Shown in pieces: positions 1 to 8,574 of a DNA stretch of 64,000 nucleotides; position 1 is the stretch's first letter; each line of letters starts with the position of its first letter. Both the position numbers and the translations under genes were made by a program. The notes beneath the pieces were generated by a model. The model was not told the DNA's origin. It searched no databases and worked only from the letters and a program-made list of their open reading frames with translations. The DNA is from Nostoc linckia z4 (GTDB taxonomy: Bacteria; Cyanobacteriota; Cyanobacteriia; Cyanobacteriales; Nostocaceae). Location of the stretch: contig NZ_LAHA01000024.1 in the NCBI RefSeq assembly GCF_002608075.1, positions 31,367-95,366 of the forward strand, written 5' to 3'.

Positions 1-205
1 TTAAGTAATAAGCGTCTCTATTATGCTTAAGTACAAACCAAAGAAGATTTATTTAACTTCGGCTAGACTTAGTATAAAAAAGTAAAAAATGCTAAACAAA
101 AGTTAATAGTATAGAATATGACAATTATATTACCGTAACTCAGTTTATACAAAGTTATCTCAGATATTTAACAGACGCAAACAATAGCAACCAAAGCGAT
201 CGCGG
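1..205. other. AT-rich spacer at window edge
   Basis: Non-coding AT-rich sequence downstream of the leftward permease gene. No open frame, hairpin terminator or repeat stands out. Confidence 0.5.
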
Positions 206-1402
206 TCAATGAACCCAGAGGTACGTTAAAAGTAAAGTAGAGAGTGTGACTGGTACTCCAAATCTGAGGTGTTCCCAGAAGGTTAATTTGTAACCTAAAT
301 CAGCAGCAGCTTCTACAACTATCAAATTGGCTACCGAACCAAATAAAGTCAAATTACCTGCCAAGGTCGAACCGGCTGCCAGTAATAGCCAATACTTGGT
401 ATCGCCTTGAGGAATCAGGGGATGGAGTAGGAGTACGGCAGGTACATTAGAAATTAAGTTAGATAAAACCACAGTTATACCTAAAAAACTCGCAGCAGAG
501 TTAACAGCGTGGGTAAATGGTTGGAGTAAATTCAATTTCTGGGTGACTCGCGTCAAGATAAATAATCCAGAAAACATTACCAGCAGATTCCAATCCACTT
601 TTTGTAAAATCCGCTGGGGTTTAACCCGGCGAGTAATTAGCAACAAGCTAGCAGCAACTAAAGCAGACTCAGCTAGGGGTAAGCCGATAGTAAATGCAAT
701 CAGCAACCCAGCTGTAATGACTAATGTTTTATTAAATAAAGGTTTAAAAATACGTTGGTTGGTGGTGGGTAATACTTGGCAAGCTTTGATTGAGCGTACA
801 TCTGGGTAAAGTAGCCACAGTAATCCTAGTTGAACTACCAAGCCTAAAAGGGCAACTGGAGCTAATACACGCAGAAAATCTAGGTAGGGAATGCCTGAAA
901 AGGAGCCTATGAGGATGTTTTGCGGATTACCGCTCAGGGTAGCTACTGAGCCTATGTTAGTTGCACCAGCGATCGCTAGTAAATAAGGTATCGGATTTAA
1001 ACCCAAGGTTTGAGTCAAGCTCAAAGTTAAGGGTGTAAAAATCAGCGCTAGAGTGTCATTGAGAAAAAACGCCGAAAGGATACCACTACCAAAAGTTAAG
1101 GCAATCAACAAACCTAAAGGACTGCGAGTCACACTCAGTATTACAGATAGCGATCGCCGAAAAAACCCCGCATAGGATAAGTTGGCGTTTACTACCATCA
1201 TGCTCAACAGAAACACGATGGTATTAGCATCAATAGCCTGCCACGCTTGTTGTAAATTTAGAACACCTAAAGCAATTAAAAAAGCAGAACCGACTAAGGC
1301 AATGGTGGCACGGTTCATGCGTAAGCCTGGAATGTAGCCCAATGCTAACCCCAGGTAAGTTAACCCTAAGACGCCATAAGTAGCAAATTGCAGAAAAATC
1401 AC
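206..1402 (-). CDS. ArsB/NhaD/SLC13-superfamily permease
   Basis: A 398-residue integral inner-membrane protein, almost entirely hydrophobic, with roughly ten to eleven membrane spans. The paired re-entrant signatures of the ion-transporter (ArsB/NhaD/YbiR) superfamily are visible: FFLNDTLALIFTPL and ATLSGNPQN in the first half, NLISNVPAVLLL and TLFGSVANLIVVEAA in the second. Such proteins move anions (arsenite, sulfate, dicarboxylates) or exchange sodium for protons, and the substrate cannot be read from sequence. The start is a GTG directly before IFLQFATYG; no better ATG lies upstream. It is monocistronic here, with about 500 bases of upstream spacer before the next gene, which diverges. 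Family assignment is confident; the substrate is unknown. Confidence 0.85.
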   Translation of the reverse strand: MIFLQFATYGVLGLTYLGLALGYIPGLRMNRATIALVGSAFLIALGVLNLQQAWQAIDANTIVFLLSMMVVNANLSYAGFFRRSLSVILSVTRSPLGLLIALTFGSGILSAFFLNDTLALIFTPLTLSLTQTLGLNPIPYLLAIAGATNIGSVATLSGNPQNILIGSFSGIPYLDFLRVLAPVALLGLVVQLGLLWLLYPDVRSIKACQVLPTTNQRIFKPLFNKTLVITAGLLIAFTIGLPLAESALVAASLLLITRRVKPQRILQKVDWNLLVMFSGLFILTRVTQKLNLLQPFTHAVNSAASFLGITVVLSNLISNVPAVLLLHPLIPQGDTKYWLLLAAGSTLAGNLTLFGSVANLIVVEAAADLGYKLTFWEHLRFGVPVTLSTLLLTYLWVH

Positions 1403-1899
1403 TAAATATTAGCCTGATTATTCTAGTTGGGCAGACTTTGTGCGAATTAGCCTCCTACTGAAGCCTGAGCTAAATTTTTTTCTCTAGTTCTACTGTATTT
1501 AGCTAGTTATTAACACGACACAAATATCAAACAACGGGAAAATACACAGTTCAAAGCCCGCCTACCAGAATATTACTGTTATTTACACTTACAAAAAATA
1601 GTTTCAAAAACATTTCATTTTAAGTTTTGTAAATGTTAAACTAAAACCTACCCAATGAAGGATGTCTTCATTAAAATTTAAACTGTGTCAAGGTACGAAC
1701 AAGATTACATTACTACACTACCGATCCCGCGAAAATTGCGGTTAACTTGACGTAGTAATAAATTAGATTCTGACTTAAGTGGCTAATTTGGGTATTACAT
1801 TATATCGCAGTCAGGACACGAATATTCCGGAAATTTCGTTGCCACGTTGTATACATTCACCAGAAAGGTGAACAGCCTCAATAACATAGAGGATTAACC
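1403..1899. other. divergent intergenic region
   Basis: A 497-base spacer between two divergently transcribed genes that must hold both promoters. No near-consensus -35/-10 pair is evident. A small hairpin (AATGAAG / CTTCATT) lies near 1652-1670. The ribosome-binding GAGG for the rightward gene is at about 1888. Confidence 0.4.
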
Positions 1900-2277
1900 A
1901 TGAAGGTATTTGATAATACCACAAAAAATATTTTTCTGGCAAGCTGGGTCTCAATCAATCAATCAGAGACTAGTGAAGATCGAGGAACCCAGCTAGGCCG
2001 TACTGTTTCCAAGCCCCACTGGAACATTCTTCAACCCTTAAAGCGGCTATTAGACAGCATTCAAATCCGCGATCGCCAATTAGCTCACCGATTGTGTAAA
2101 CTGATTCCATCTCAGTGTCCCTTTGAGCGAGATGTCAAATTATTCGGCAAAACCCTATTTCACATTCCGCCTATGTGTAAGCTCAACCCCTTATATGAAG
2201 AAGTGGTTAGTTTACGTTTCCGAGCGTTGTGTTATCTAGCCGACGAATGTGGCGAAGATGTATCGCAGTACTGTTAA
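1900..2277 (+). CDS. Mo-dependent nitrogenase C-terminal-domain protein
   Basis: A 125-residue soluble protein. Residues about 45-125 match the Mo-nitrogenase C-terminal family (Mo-nitro_C) known from cyanobacteria. The segment runs LKRLLDSIQIRDRQLAHRLC, then IPSQCPFERDVKLFG, then HIPPMCKLNPLYEEVV and ends with LADECGEDVSQYC. Conserved cysteines and the PxCPFER core are present. The family name comes from distant similarity to a nitrogenase-associated region, and most members are free-standing proteins of unknown role, so nitrogen fixation should not be assumed. The ATG start has an AGAGG ribosome-binding site about 8 bases upstream. The gene is followed at once by a heptamer repeat block. 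Confidence 0.8.
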   Translation: MKVFDNTTKNIFLASWVSINQSETSEDRGTQLGRTVSKPHWNILQPLKRLLDSIQIRDRQLAHRLCKLIPSQCPFERDVKLFGKTLFHIPPMCKLNPLYEEVVSLRFRALCYLADECGEDVSQYC

Positions 2278-2530
2278 TTAAGTTAGGAATTAGTTAGGAA
2301 TTAGTTAGGAGTTAGGAGTTAGGAATTAGTTAGGAGTTAGGAATTAGTTAGGAGTTAGGAATTCGTTAGGAGGGAAGAGTTCAAAATAAAACTCAAAACT
2401 CTTAATTCTTAACTCCTAACTCCCAACTCCTAACTCCTAACTCCTAACTCCTAACTCCTAACTCCTAACTCCTAACTCCTAACTCCTAACTCCTAACTCC
2501 TAACTCCTCACTCCTCACTCCTCACTCTTA
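2278..2530. repeat. inverted heptamer repeat block (TTAGGAG / CTCCTAA)
   Basis: TTAGGAG and TTAGGAATTAG units run forward from about 2280 to 2371, and CTCCTAA units run from about 2400 to 2530. The two arms are complementary and could fold into a long hairpin between the convergent flanking genes. The units match the short tandemly repeated repeats typical of heterocystous cyanobacteria. Confidence 0.9.
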
Positions 2531-2542
2531 ATTGTTTTTTGA

Positions 2543-4405
2543 CTATTTTTTTCGCCATTTTTGAATGGCATCCTGAGCATCTTCGTAAGAAGCTGTTTCC
2601 TCTGGCACTAAAGTAGCAGTTTCAATTGCAGCATTGAGTTCTCCTTGAGCAGCGCGACGCTTGGCGAGATCTAAAATTTTCTCACTCCAATTATCGATTG
2701 ATTTTTGGGCGGTATCGAAGCCTGGTTGACCTGATGGTACTTTTTTAGCAACTTCGATGGCTCGATTATAGGTAGAGGCTTGTCCCGGCTGAATTAAGGC
2801 GTTAGCTGCATCTAAAAGAGTTGTATTACTGACATACTGCTTACCTTCTAGCCGCCATAGATTAATTGCCGCTTGTGCTTTAGCATAAAGCGGTTCGTTT
2901 TTGGTGATTAATCGAGCTGCGGCAATGGCACTAGCATACTGTCTTTGCTTGGCACGACCCTCTGCTAAATCTAAAATCATCCGGCTCCAAATCTTAATAT
3001 TTTCCTGAGCCTGTTCGTATAATGGCTCACCGGGTTTGATTCTCCTAGCTGTGGCGATGGCTAAGCTCAAATCACTAGCCTGAGTTTCTTGGAGCGACAT
3101 TTTTGCCAAGTCTAATACTGCTTGATTGCGCTTTTGCGATTCAGAACTCAAGGATGTTTGGACGCTAGATTGATTTTTAGGTCTAACTGGTGGGGTAGTT
3201 CCAATTGTCGAGGGGCCATTTGGGAAATTCTGGAACGCCTGAGGACTATTAGCAGTAGCATTGGGCGATGTACTTGATATCTGCTTAATCCTAAAAGTTT
3301 CTTGATTACGCAGAAAAACCACTGCGATTAAGCCTGTTACTAGCAAACTGCCTCCACCCCAGAAAATAACTTGCTTCCACAAAGGGGTGTTTGAATGATT
3401 TCGTGGCAATTGGGAGACGTTAACTTGGGAGGAGTTAGGGATAAATCTTCCCTTGGTATTCATTCCTATGGAAGTTTCTGCTGGCTGGGAAGCTAAGCTG
3501 GTAGCTGACTGCTGGATTTGTTTGCCATTAGACTTTTGCACTTTAGAATTAATAGTTGTTTCTCCCCATTTACCTTGATTTTGAGGCGGGTCACCCAGGG
3601 GGGGAGCTGCAAGGGCAATGGCAAAGGATTCTTCGGGATAAATCACCGCTTCTGATTGGAAATCGCTTCCTATTGCCAATTTTGGTAAGATGACTTGGGG
3701 TTTGGATGGAATGATAATGGCAGGGTTTTGGATGGGACGCCAGTGATGCTGGCATAATTTGGGCACCACAAGGCTGAGGTAACTTTCTAAATCTGCTAAG
3801 TTGTTACCATTACCAGAACGCAAAGCTTCTAACAACGCTGCTGTAAAAAATCCGTGGCCTAGTTCGCTACTTTCGTGGGAAAACTGCTCTGGTTGACAAG
3901 AAAAAATTGTTGCAAGTTCTAATTCTTGAGCTAGTTCTATGGTTTCTTCCCCCACGGGAGCATCTGCTTGTGTACCAAAAGCGCGGTTAATATCAAGCAG
4001 TAACAATACATTTAACTGGGCCATTTGGAGACTTTGCATTAGCGATCGCAATTCTATCCCTGTCTCTGGCACGAGTTCGGGGTTACCCTCCGCCGGCATT
4101 AAGTAATCTTTGCCTTTGTAGTTGACTCCATAACCGCTAAAAAATAGCCACAGATAGTCTTGTGGTTGCCAACATGTCGCGGCCAAATCCTCAAGCAACA
4201 GCAAAATATTTTCTTTAGTGGGATAGGTGGATCTATCTCCCATTGGTGGTGAGGTATCCGTCATTAGCAGGCAATGTCCGGGGAGAAAACCTGCCTCTGC
4301 CACCAAAATATCCTTTAGTGCCTCAGCATCTGCTTGGGCACAGCTTAAAGGTTGAAATAACTGATATTGATTGATGCCAATAGCGATCGCCCAGTAATTT
4401 GCCAT
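2543..4405 (-). CDS. caspase-fold (C14) protein with substituted catalytic dyad
   Basis: A 620-residue protein with a p20-like caspase domain (residues about 1-240; opens ANYWAIAIGINQYQ), a low-complexity linker, one membrane span (about 346-365) and a C-terminal helical region (about 425-620). The C-terminal region has several units of the pattern ILDLA..RA..G...AAI..A...P....Y..AQ.AI..W. The two catalytic positions of metacaspases and orthocaspases are changed: the usual SGHG reads SGYG (Tyr92), and the usual D-x-C reads DIN (Asn140). Proteolytic activity is therefore unlikely. Histidine/cysteine-less caspase homologues are known in cyanobacteria, where scaffolding or signalling roles are suspected. 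The predicted topology puts the caspase part in the cytoplasm and the repeats outside, or the reverse. The start ATG is well placed. It probably forms a single transcription unit. Confidence 0.85.
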   Translation of the reverse strand: MANYWAIAIGINQYQLFQPLSCAQADAEALKDILVAEAGFLPGHCLLMTDTSPPMGDRSTYPTKENILLLLEDLAATCWQPQDYLWLFFSGYGVNYKGKDYLMPAEGNPELVPETGIELRSLMQSLQMAQLNVLLLLDINRAFGTQADAPVGEETIELAQELELATIFSCQPEQFSHESSELGHGFFTAALLEALRSGNGNNLADLESYLSLVVPKLCQHHWRPIQNPAIIIPSKPQVILPKLAIGSDFQSEAVIYPEESFAIALAAPPLGDPPQNQGKWGETTINSKVQKSNGKQIQQSATSLASQPAETSIGMNTKGRFIPNSSQVNVSQLPRNHSNTPLWKQVIFWGGGSLLVTGLIAVVFLRNQETFRIKQISSTSPNATANSPQAFQNFPNGPSTIGTTPPVRPKNQSSVQTSLSSESQKRNQAVLDLAKMSLQETQASDLSLAIATARRIKPGEPLYEQAQENIKIWSRMILDLAEGRAKQRQYASAIAAARLITKNEPLYAKAQAAINLWRLEGKQYVSNTTLLDAANALIQPGQASTYNRAIEVAKKVPSGQPGFDTAQKSIDNWSEKILDLAKRRAAQGELNAAIETATLVPEETASYEDAQDAIQKWRKK

Positions 4406-4606
4406 CGCGCTCTTTGTCGGTTATTGTTTGCTCGTCTGAAAATTGTGGTTGGCTTTATCCAAAAAACAAAGCTAACCTGATGTTTTCTAGTCTAGGTGAT
4501 TCTCATCGAATCTTAAGATAAAATGTAATTTTTATTACGTTAGTTGACCGGAAAATACTTTCACCTAATTTCAATTGACAGATCGTTATTCAGGAGCTAT
4601 AAGGTC

Positions 4607-5053
4607 ATGAGCCAAATTTTTGCTCAGATACCATCATCGATCGCTTCCTTTTCATTTATTAGCCAAATTGCCAAAAAAATCCGGATAGTTCCTTTAGCAT
4701 TTTTGCTCATATCTACTGTTCCTGCGTGGTTTTTCACCGAAGCGATCGCCCCTCAAGTTGTGCGAGCTTACACCGCCAGAGTTGACCTAGCCATCGATCG
4801 CCTGCCAGAAGAAAACTACGAAACCATTCTGCGACGAGCAGAAGCGGCCGCTAGAGCAGCTGCTCAGAGGAGCTTCGACCAAGATATTTTAGTAACAGAT
4901 GTTTCAATCATTATCTCCGTACAAAGTTATGGAGCGATCGCACCAGTTCTAACATTAGAAGTCAGTCGCCCAGAATGGCGCAGCCGTCCGGACGCTCAAA
5001 ATTGGGCAACTTACTATAAAACTGCGCGATCGCTACTGTTCTTTGAAAAATGA
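4607..5053 (+). CDS. conserved secreted/membrane-anchored small protein
   Basis: A 148-residue protein of no recognised function. An upstream in-frame TTG at 4544 would give a longer product, but the ATG at 4607 has AGGAG ten bases before it and is preferred. A hydrophobic stretch at about residues 27-45 (VPLAFLLISTVPAWFF) followed by small residues suggests a signal peptide or anchor. The mature part is rich in alanine and arginine and contains ETILRRAEAAARAAAQRSF, then a beta-rich end. It resembles small exported proteins conserved in cyanobacteria. It is divergent from the caspase-fold gene, with about 200 bases between them. Confidence 0.65.
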   Translation: MSQIFAQIPSSIASFSFISQIAKKIRIVPLAFLLISTVPAWFFTEAIAPQVVRAYTARVDLAIDRLPEENYETILRRAEAAARAAAQRSFDQDILVTDVSIIISVQSYGAIAPVLTLEVSRPEWRSRPDAQNWATYYKTARSLLFFEK

Positions 5054-5084
5054 TCGAGGGGATGAAAGAGGCAGGGGGCACAGA

Positions 5085-5200
5085 GATAGGGGAAAAGGTT
5101 AAAGGTTAAAGGGAAAAGGAATAAATTTAATCTTTACCCTTTTCCCCAGTTGGTGAGCTTGTCGAACCATACCCCTTTCCCCATACCCTGTTTACCCTGT
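5085..5200. repeat. GGGAAAAGG / CCTTTTCCC inverted repeat
   Basis: A purine-rich arm (GGTTAAAGGGAAAAGG) is followed by its pyrimidine-rich complement (CCCTTTTCCCC) and the phrase TTGGTGAGCTTGTCGAACC. The same phrase occurs inverted near 61213-61230, so this is a dispersed cyanobacterial repeat. Confidence 0.6.
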
Positions 5201-5301
5201 TTGGCCAATGCCTTTACTTAATTCTTGGCTAAATTGGCGTCCTTGGTGTCAGTGAATGGCCTAAAATAAAAAGGTTGTCAAAAATCACTATATCTGCTGA
5301 C

Positions 5302-5475
5302 ATGGCTGTTCCTAAGAAGAAAACTTCCAAATCAAAACGAGATAAACGTCGGGCTACTTGGAGGCACAAAGCTGCTATTGAAGCTCAGAAAGCTCTATCT
5401 CTGGGCAAGTCTATTTTGACTGGACGTTCTACATTTGTTTATCCATCTGCTGAAGACGAGGAAGAAGAATCATAA
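5302..5475 (+). CDS. rpmF: 50S ribosomal protein L32
   Basis: A 57-residue basic protein beginning [20 protein letters not shown], the standard L32 opening, followed by the helical [16 protein letters not shown] segment. It ends with an acidic tail (AEDEEEES) as in other cyanobacteria. The zinc-binding cysteine pairs of some L32 proteins are absent, so this is the cysteine-free form. An in-frame start upstream at 5275 would add nine residues, but the ATG before AVPKKK is the family's start. It is a component of the large ribosomal subunit near the peptidyl-transferase exit region. It stands alone, not next to plsX or other usual partners. Confidence 0.97.
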   Translation: MAVPKKKTSKSKRDKRRATWRHKAAIEAQKALSLGKSILTGRSTFVYPSAEDEEEES

Positions 5476-5478
5476 TTT

Positions 5479-5584
5479 TCCAATCAGGAAAAGCATGAAC
5501 GGCATCGATAGGTTTAATGGGCAGAGTCATGGCTCAAATTTATCGCTCATGGATAAATGCTTTTTCTTGGCTTTCCTGATTGGA
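5479..5584. terminator. large inverted repeat after rpmF
   Basis: TCCAATCAGGAAA (5479-5491) is the exact complement of TTTCCTGATTGGA (5572-5584), and AAAGCAT / ATGCTTT pair further in (5490-5496, 5557-5563). The arms bracket about 80 bases, starting four bases after the rpmF stop. It could be a processed terminator, a structured 3' end or a small mobile hairpin. Confidence 0.5.
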
Positions 5585-6059
5585 TAATCAATTATTGATG
5601 GTCTACACAAGCTTATTAAATTGCAAAAAATTGGTAGTGAGTAATTGGGAACATCCATTACCCATTACCTATCAATTATCAGTAATGATTGGTAAGCTTA
5701 TGTGGTTCCAGGTTATAGATTTTCTGGTTAAGACCGTTCATAGCTATTAGTCATTTACAAATAACCAACGACAAAGCACAAAGTCTCTAGCAATATTTTG
5801 CAGGGTGTGTCTGGTTACGTCGATAGAGAAGTGATTCGCCGTTTTCCCTAGCCTTTGGTTCTCTCATTCCCCAGGTACAGAACTCAATTAAGAGAGGACA
5901 ACTGGCAAATGACAAATGATAAAAGATGACCAGATAAAGTAACTACGGAATTTCAATGTTTTTTATCCTAATCATATTCAAGGGTAAATTATCTGGCGCT
6001 GTTGACAACTCAGCACAAAATTCTGCAAATATTTTGAGAAAACTTACTTTTCTCCCATT
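5585..6059. other. intergenic spacer
   Basis: 475 bases with no credible open frame. A short inverted pair near 5640-5680 (TAATTGGGAA... and ...CCCATTACC) is weak. It presumably includes the promoter for the molybdoprotein gene; no near-consensus promoter was recognised. Confidence 0.35.
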
Positions 6060-6665
6060 ATGTTAGGAAAATTCTTTGAGAAGCCAGGAAAAGAAAATAA
6101 CGAACGCGTTCCTCCAGGTCAACATTTAGCCAAGGGTTTCCCTGTATTAACTTACGGCGCAACTCCGCAAGTTGGTATTGAAGAATGGGAATTTCGGGTT
6201 TGGGGTTTAGCAAAGCCAGCTACTTTTAATTGGTCAGACTTTATGGCGCTACCTCAACATGAGTTCACAGCGGATTTTCACTGCGTAACCCGTTGGTCTA
6301 AACTCGATGTCAAATGGACTGGGATTAAAGTAACAGATTTTATGGCTCTCATTGAGCTAGACCCAAAAGTAGCCTACATTATGGAACACTGCTATGGTGG
6401 CTACACTACAAATATTTCTATCGAAGACTTTATGCGGGAAGAAAATTTCTTTGCCTTTAAAGTTTTTGGTGAAGATCTTCCAGTTGAACATGGTGGGCCG
6501 ATGCGGCTAGTCGTTCCTCATCTCTACGCCTGGAAAAGTGCTAAGTGGATTAATGGTTTAGAGTTTTTAGCCAGTGAAGAACTAGGTTTTTGGGAACGCA
6601 ATGGCTACCACCACCGTGGCGAACCTTGGAAAGAGGAGCGTTATAGCAATGTATTTGGATTTTAA
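6060..6665 (+). CDS. sulfite-oxidase-like molybdopterin oxidoreductase
   Basis: A 201-residue protein consisting of one oxidoreductase molybdopterin-binding domain (sulfite oxidase/YedY superfamily). Cys75 in ADFHCVTRWS is the expected molybdenum ligand. The downstream segments KWTGIKVTDFM, YGGYTTNISIEDFM, LPVEHGGPMRLVVPHLYAWKSAKW and the final region with FWERNGYHHRGEPW are typical of the small cyanobacterial members. There is no Tat signal and no dimerisation domain, so this is a minimal cytoplasmic form whose substrate is unknown. The start ATG is the only one that gives the full domain. It stands alone between a spacer and a repeat block. The molybdate-binding protein gene modA at 34.4 kb is not linked. 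Confidence 0.9.
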   Translation: MLGKFFEKPGKENNERVPPGQHLAKGFPVLTYGATPQVGIEEWEFRVWGLAKPATFNWSDFMALPQHEFTADFHCVTRWSKLDVKWTGIKVTDFMALIELDPKVAYIMEHCYGGYTTNISIEDFMREENFFAFKVFGEDLPVEHGGPMRLVVPHLYAWKSAKWINGLEFLASEELGFWERNGYHHRGEPWKEERYSNVFGF

Positions 6666-7058
6666 GAATTAGGAATTAGGAGTTAGGAGTTATGAGTGAG
6701 GAGTGAAGAATTATAAGTTTTGAGTTATGAGTGAGGAGTGAGGAATTAAGAGTTATGAGTGAGGAGTGAAGGATTATAAGTTTTGAGTGAGGAGTGAGAA
6801 GTGAGGAATTATGAGTTATGAGTCATAAGTTATGAATAATAAAGTTGTTAATTAAAAATTTCTGACTGCAAACTCCTAACTCCTAGCTAACTCCTAACTC
6901 CTAACTCATAACTCCTAACTCCTAGCTAACTCCTAACTCCTAACTCATAACTCCTCACTCATAATTCATAACTCCTCACTCATAACTCATAACTCCTAAC
7001 TCCTCACTCATAACTCCTCACTCATAACCCCTCACTCCCAACTCTTTACTCATAACTT
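6666..7058. repeat. heptamer repeat block (TTAGGAG, GTGAGGA, CTAACTC)
   Basis: Purine-rich units (GAGTTAGGAGTTATGAGTGA) dominate up to about 6830. Complementary units (ACTCCTAACTCATAACTCC) fill about 6868-7056. This again gives two complementary arms between convergent genes. No coding potential is seen. Confidence 0.9.
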
Positions 7059-8441
7059 TTAACCCAAAAGTTTTTTGATGAGAGGCAATTTGTTTTTATA
7101 TGGAGCATAGCGCCATTTTAAATCTAGCCAAAAGGAGTTTTGCAATACGCTTTTTTCATGAGAAAAGGTGTCAAAACTAGCTTTGCCATGATAGTTACCA
7201 ATACCACTATCTCCTACTCCTCCGAAGGGTAAAGATGGGACTCCAACATGCATGATTGTATCGTTGATACAAACTCCACCTGATGAAGTTTCCTGCAAAA
7301 CTCGCTTTTGGAGGTTTTTATTTTGAGAAAATAAATATAATGCTAGGGGTTTTGGTCTAGAGTTAATCAAGGCGATAACTTCTGCAATATCACTGTATTC
7401 AATTACTGGCAAAATAGGGCCAAAAATTTCTTCCTGCATTACAGAAGCTTCTAAGGAAATATTATCAATTATTGTAGGGGCGATATAACGCTCTGAAGAT
7501 TTAGTTTCTCCACCGAGAATAACTTCGCCATCTTTCAGAAATTTAACCAACCTATCAAAGTGTTTTTGGCTAATAATCCTGGCATAATCAGAACTATTTG
7601 CCGGATTTTCTCCATAAAATTCTTTGAGGCATTTTTCGATACCATTGATTAAATCTTTTTTGATTTTTTTATCTACTAATAGATAGTCAGGGGCGATACA
7701 TGTTTGCCCAGCATTAATAAATTTGCCCCAAGTAATTCGTCTGACAGTGTGTTCGAGATTAATGTCTGTATCGACAATACAAGGACTTTTACCACCCAAT
7801 TCTAAAGTAACTGGTGTGAGATGTTTTGCCGCTGCTGTCATGACAATTTTGCCCACGGCTGTGCCACCAGTAAAAAATATATGGTCAAATTTTTCTGCTA
7901 GTAGTTTTTCACTGACTTCTATACCTCCTTCCACTGCTGTAATATAAGGTTGCGGGAAATATTTACTAATAATTTTATTAACAATACTAGAAGTGTAGGA
8001 AGCAATTTCTGAAGGTTTAATAATTGCACAATTTCCAGCGGCGATCGCACCTACTAGAGGTGAAATAGCTAACTGAAATGGATAGTTCCAAGGGGTGATA
8101 ATTAAGATAACTCCCAGTGGTTCTGGATAAATGCGGGCTGAATATGAAAAAAAATCTAAGGAAACTGGTGCTTTTTTCGGTTTTGCCCAAGTTTTGATAT
8201 GTTTGATGGCATAATCAATTTCTTTAACGACGGCAATTTCTGTTAGATAAGTCTCTACTACTGGTTTATGTAAATCTGCTTCTAATGCCTCGATTATTTC
8301 TTGTGTGTGTTCAATGATTCCTTGCTTAAGTTTTTGCAGTTGTTCAATGCGAAAATTTATATCTTTAGTTTTGCCTGTTTGAAAAAACTCTCGCTGATTT
8401 TGGATAATTTTGCCAATGTTGGATAATTCAGTGGTCATCAT
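7059..8441 (-). CDS. aldehyde dehydrogenase (NAD(P)-dependent, class-3/fatty-aldehyde type)
   Basis: A 460-residue aldehyde dehydrogenase of the short class. The oxyanion Asn119 is in ITPWNYPF, the cofactor Lys142 in IIKPSE, the general base Glu214 in VTLELGGKSP, and the nucleophile Cys248 in FINAGQTCIAPDY. Absence of the N-terminal extension seen in 490-residue ALDHs and the ending VSLPFGGVGDSGIGNYHGKASFDTF place it with ALDH3-type enzymes, which in cyanobacteria oxidise long-chain aldehydes and apocarotenals to acids. It is cytoplasmic or membrane-associated; the tail YKNKLPLIKKLLG is basic-hydrophobic. It is monocistronic and its 3' end abuts the repeat block. Substrate assignment is by family only. 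Confidence 0.92.
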   Translation of the reverse strand: MMTTELSNIGKIIQNQREFFQTGKTKDINFRIEQLQKLKQGIIEHTQEIIEALEADLHKPVVETYLTEIAVVKEIDYAIKHIKTWAKPKKAPVSLDFFSYSARIYPEPLGVILIITPWNYPFQLAISPLVGAIAAGNCAIIKPSEIASYTSSIVNKIISKYFPQPYITAVEGGIEVSEKLLAEKFDHIFFTGGTAVGKIVMTAAAKHLTPVTLELGGKSPCIVDTDINLEHTVRRITWGKFINAGQTCIAPDYLLVDKKIKKDLINGIEKCLKEFYGENPANSSDYARIISQKHFDRLVKFLKDGEVILGGETKSSERYIAPTIIDNISLEASVMQEEIFGPILPVIEYSDIAEVIALINSRPKPLALYLFSQNKNLQKRVLQETSSGGVCINDTIMHVGVPSLPFGGVGDSGIGNYHGKASFDTFSHEKSVLQNSFWLDLKWRYAPYKNKLPLIKKLLG

Positions 8442-8574
8442 TTTTTATGCTATGAAAAACGATTTATTTCGGTCTATTGCTTGCTGTCTTTGTATATTTA
8501 TGGTTCCACGGCACAGCTATGTTATCTGACACAAAACTTGTATGAGAAACAATTTCAAACAATTACCAAATTGA

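Noticed and set aside
1900..2277. Evidence for a nitrogenase cluster
   Set aside because: Only the Mo-nitrogenase C-terminal-domain protein is present; its name comes from distant similarity, and no nif gene is near.
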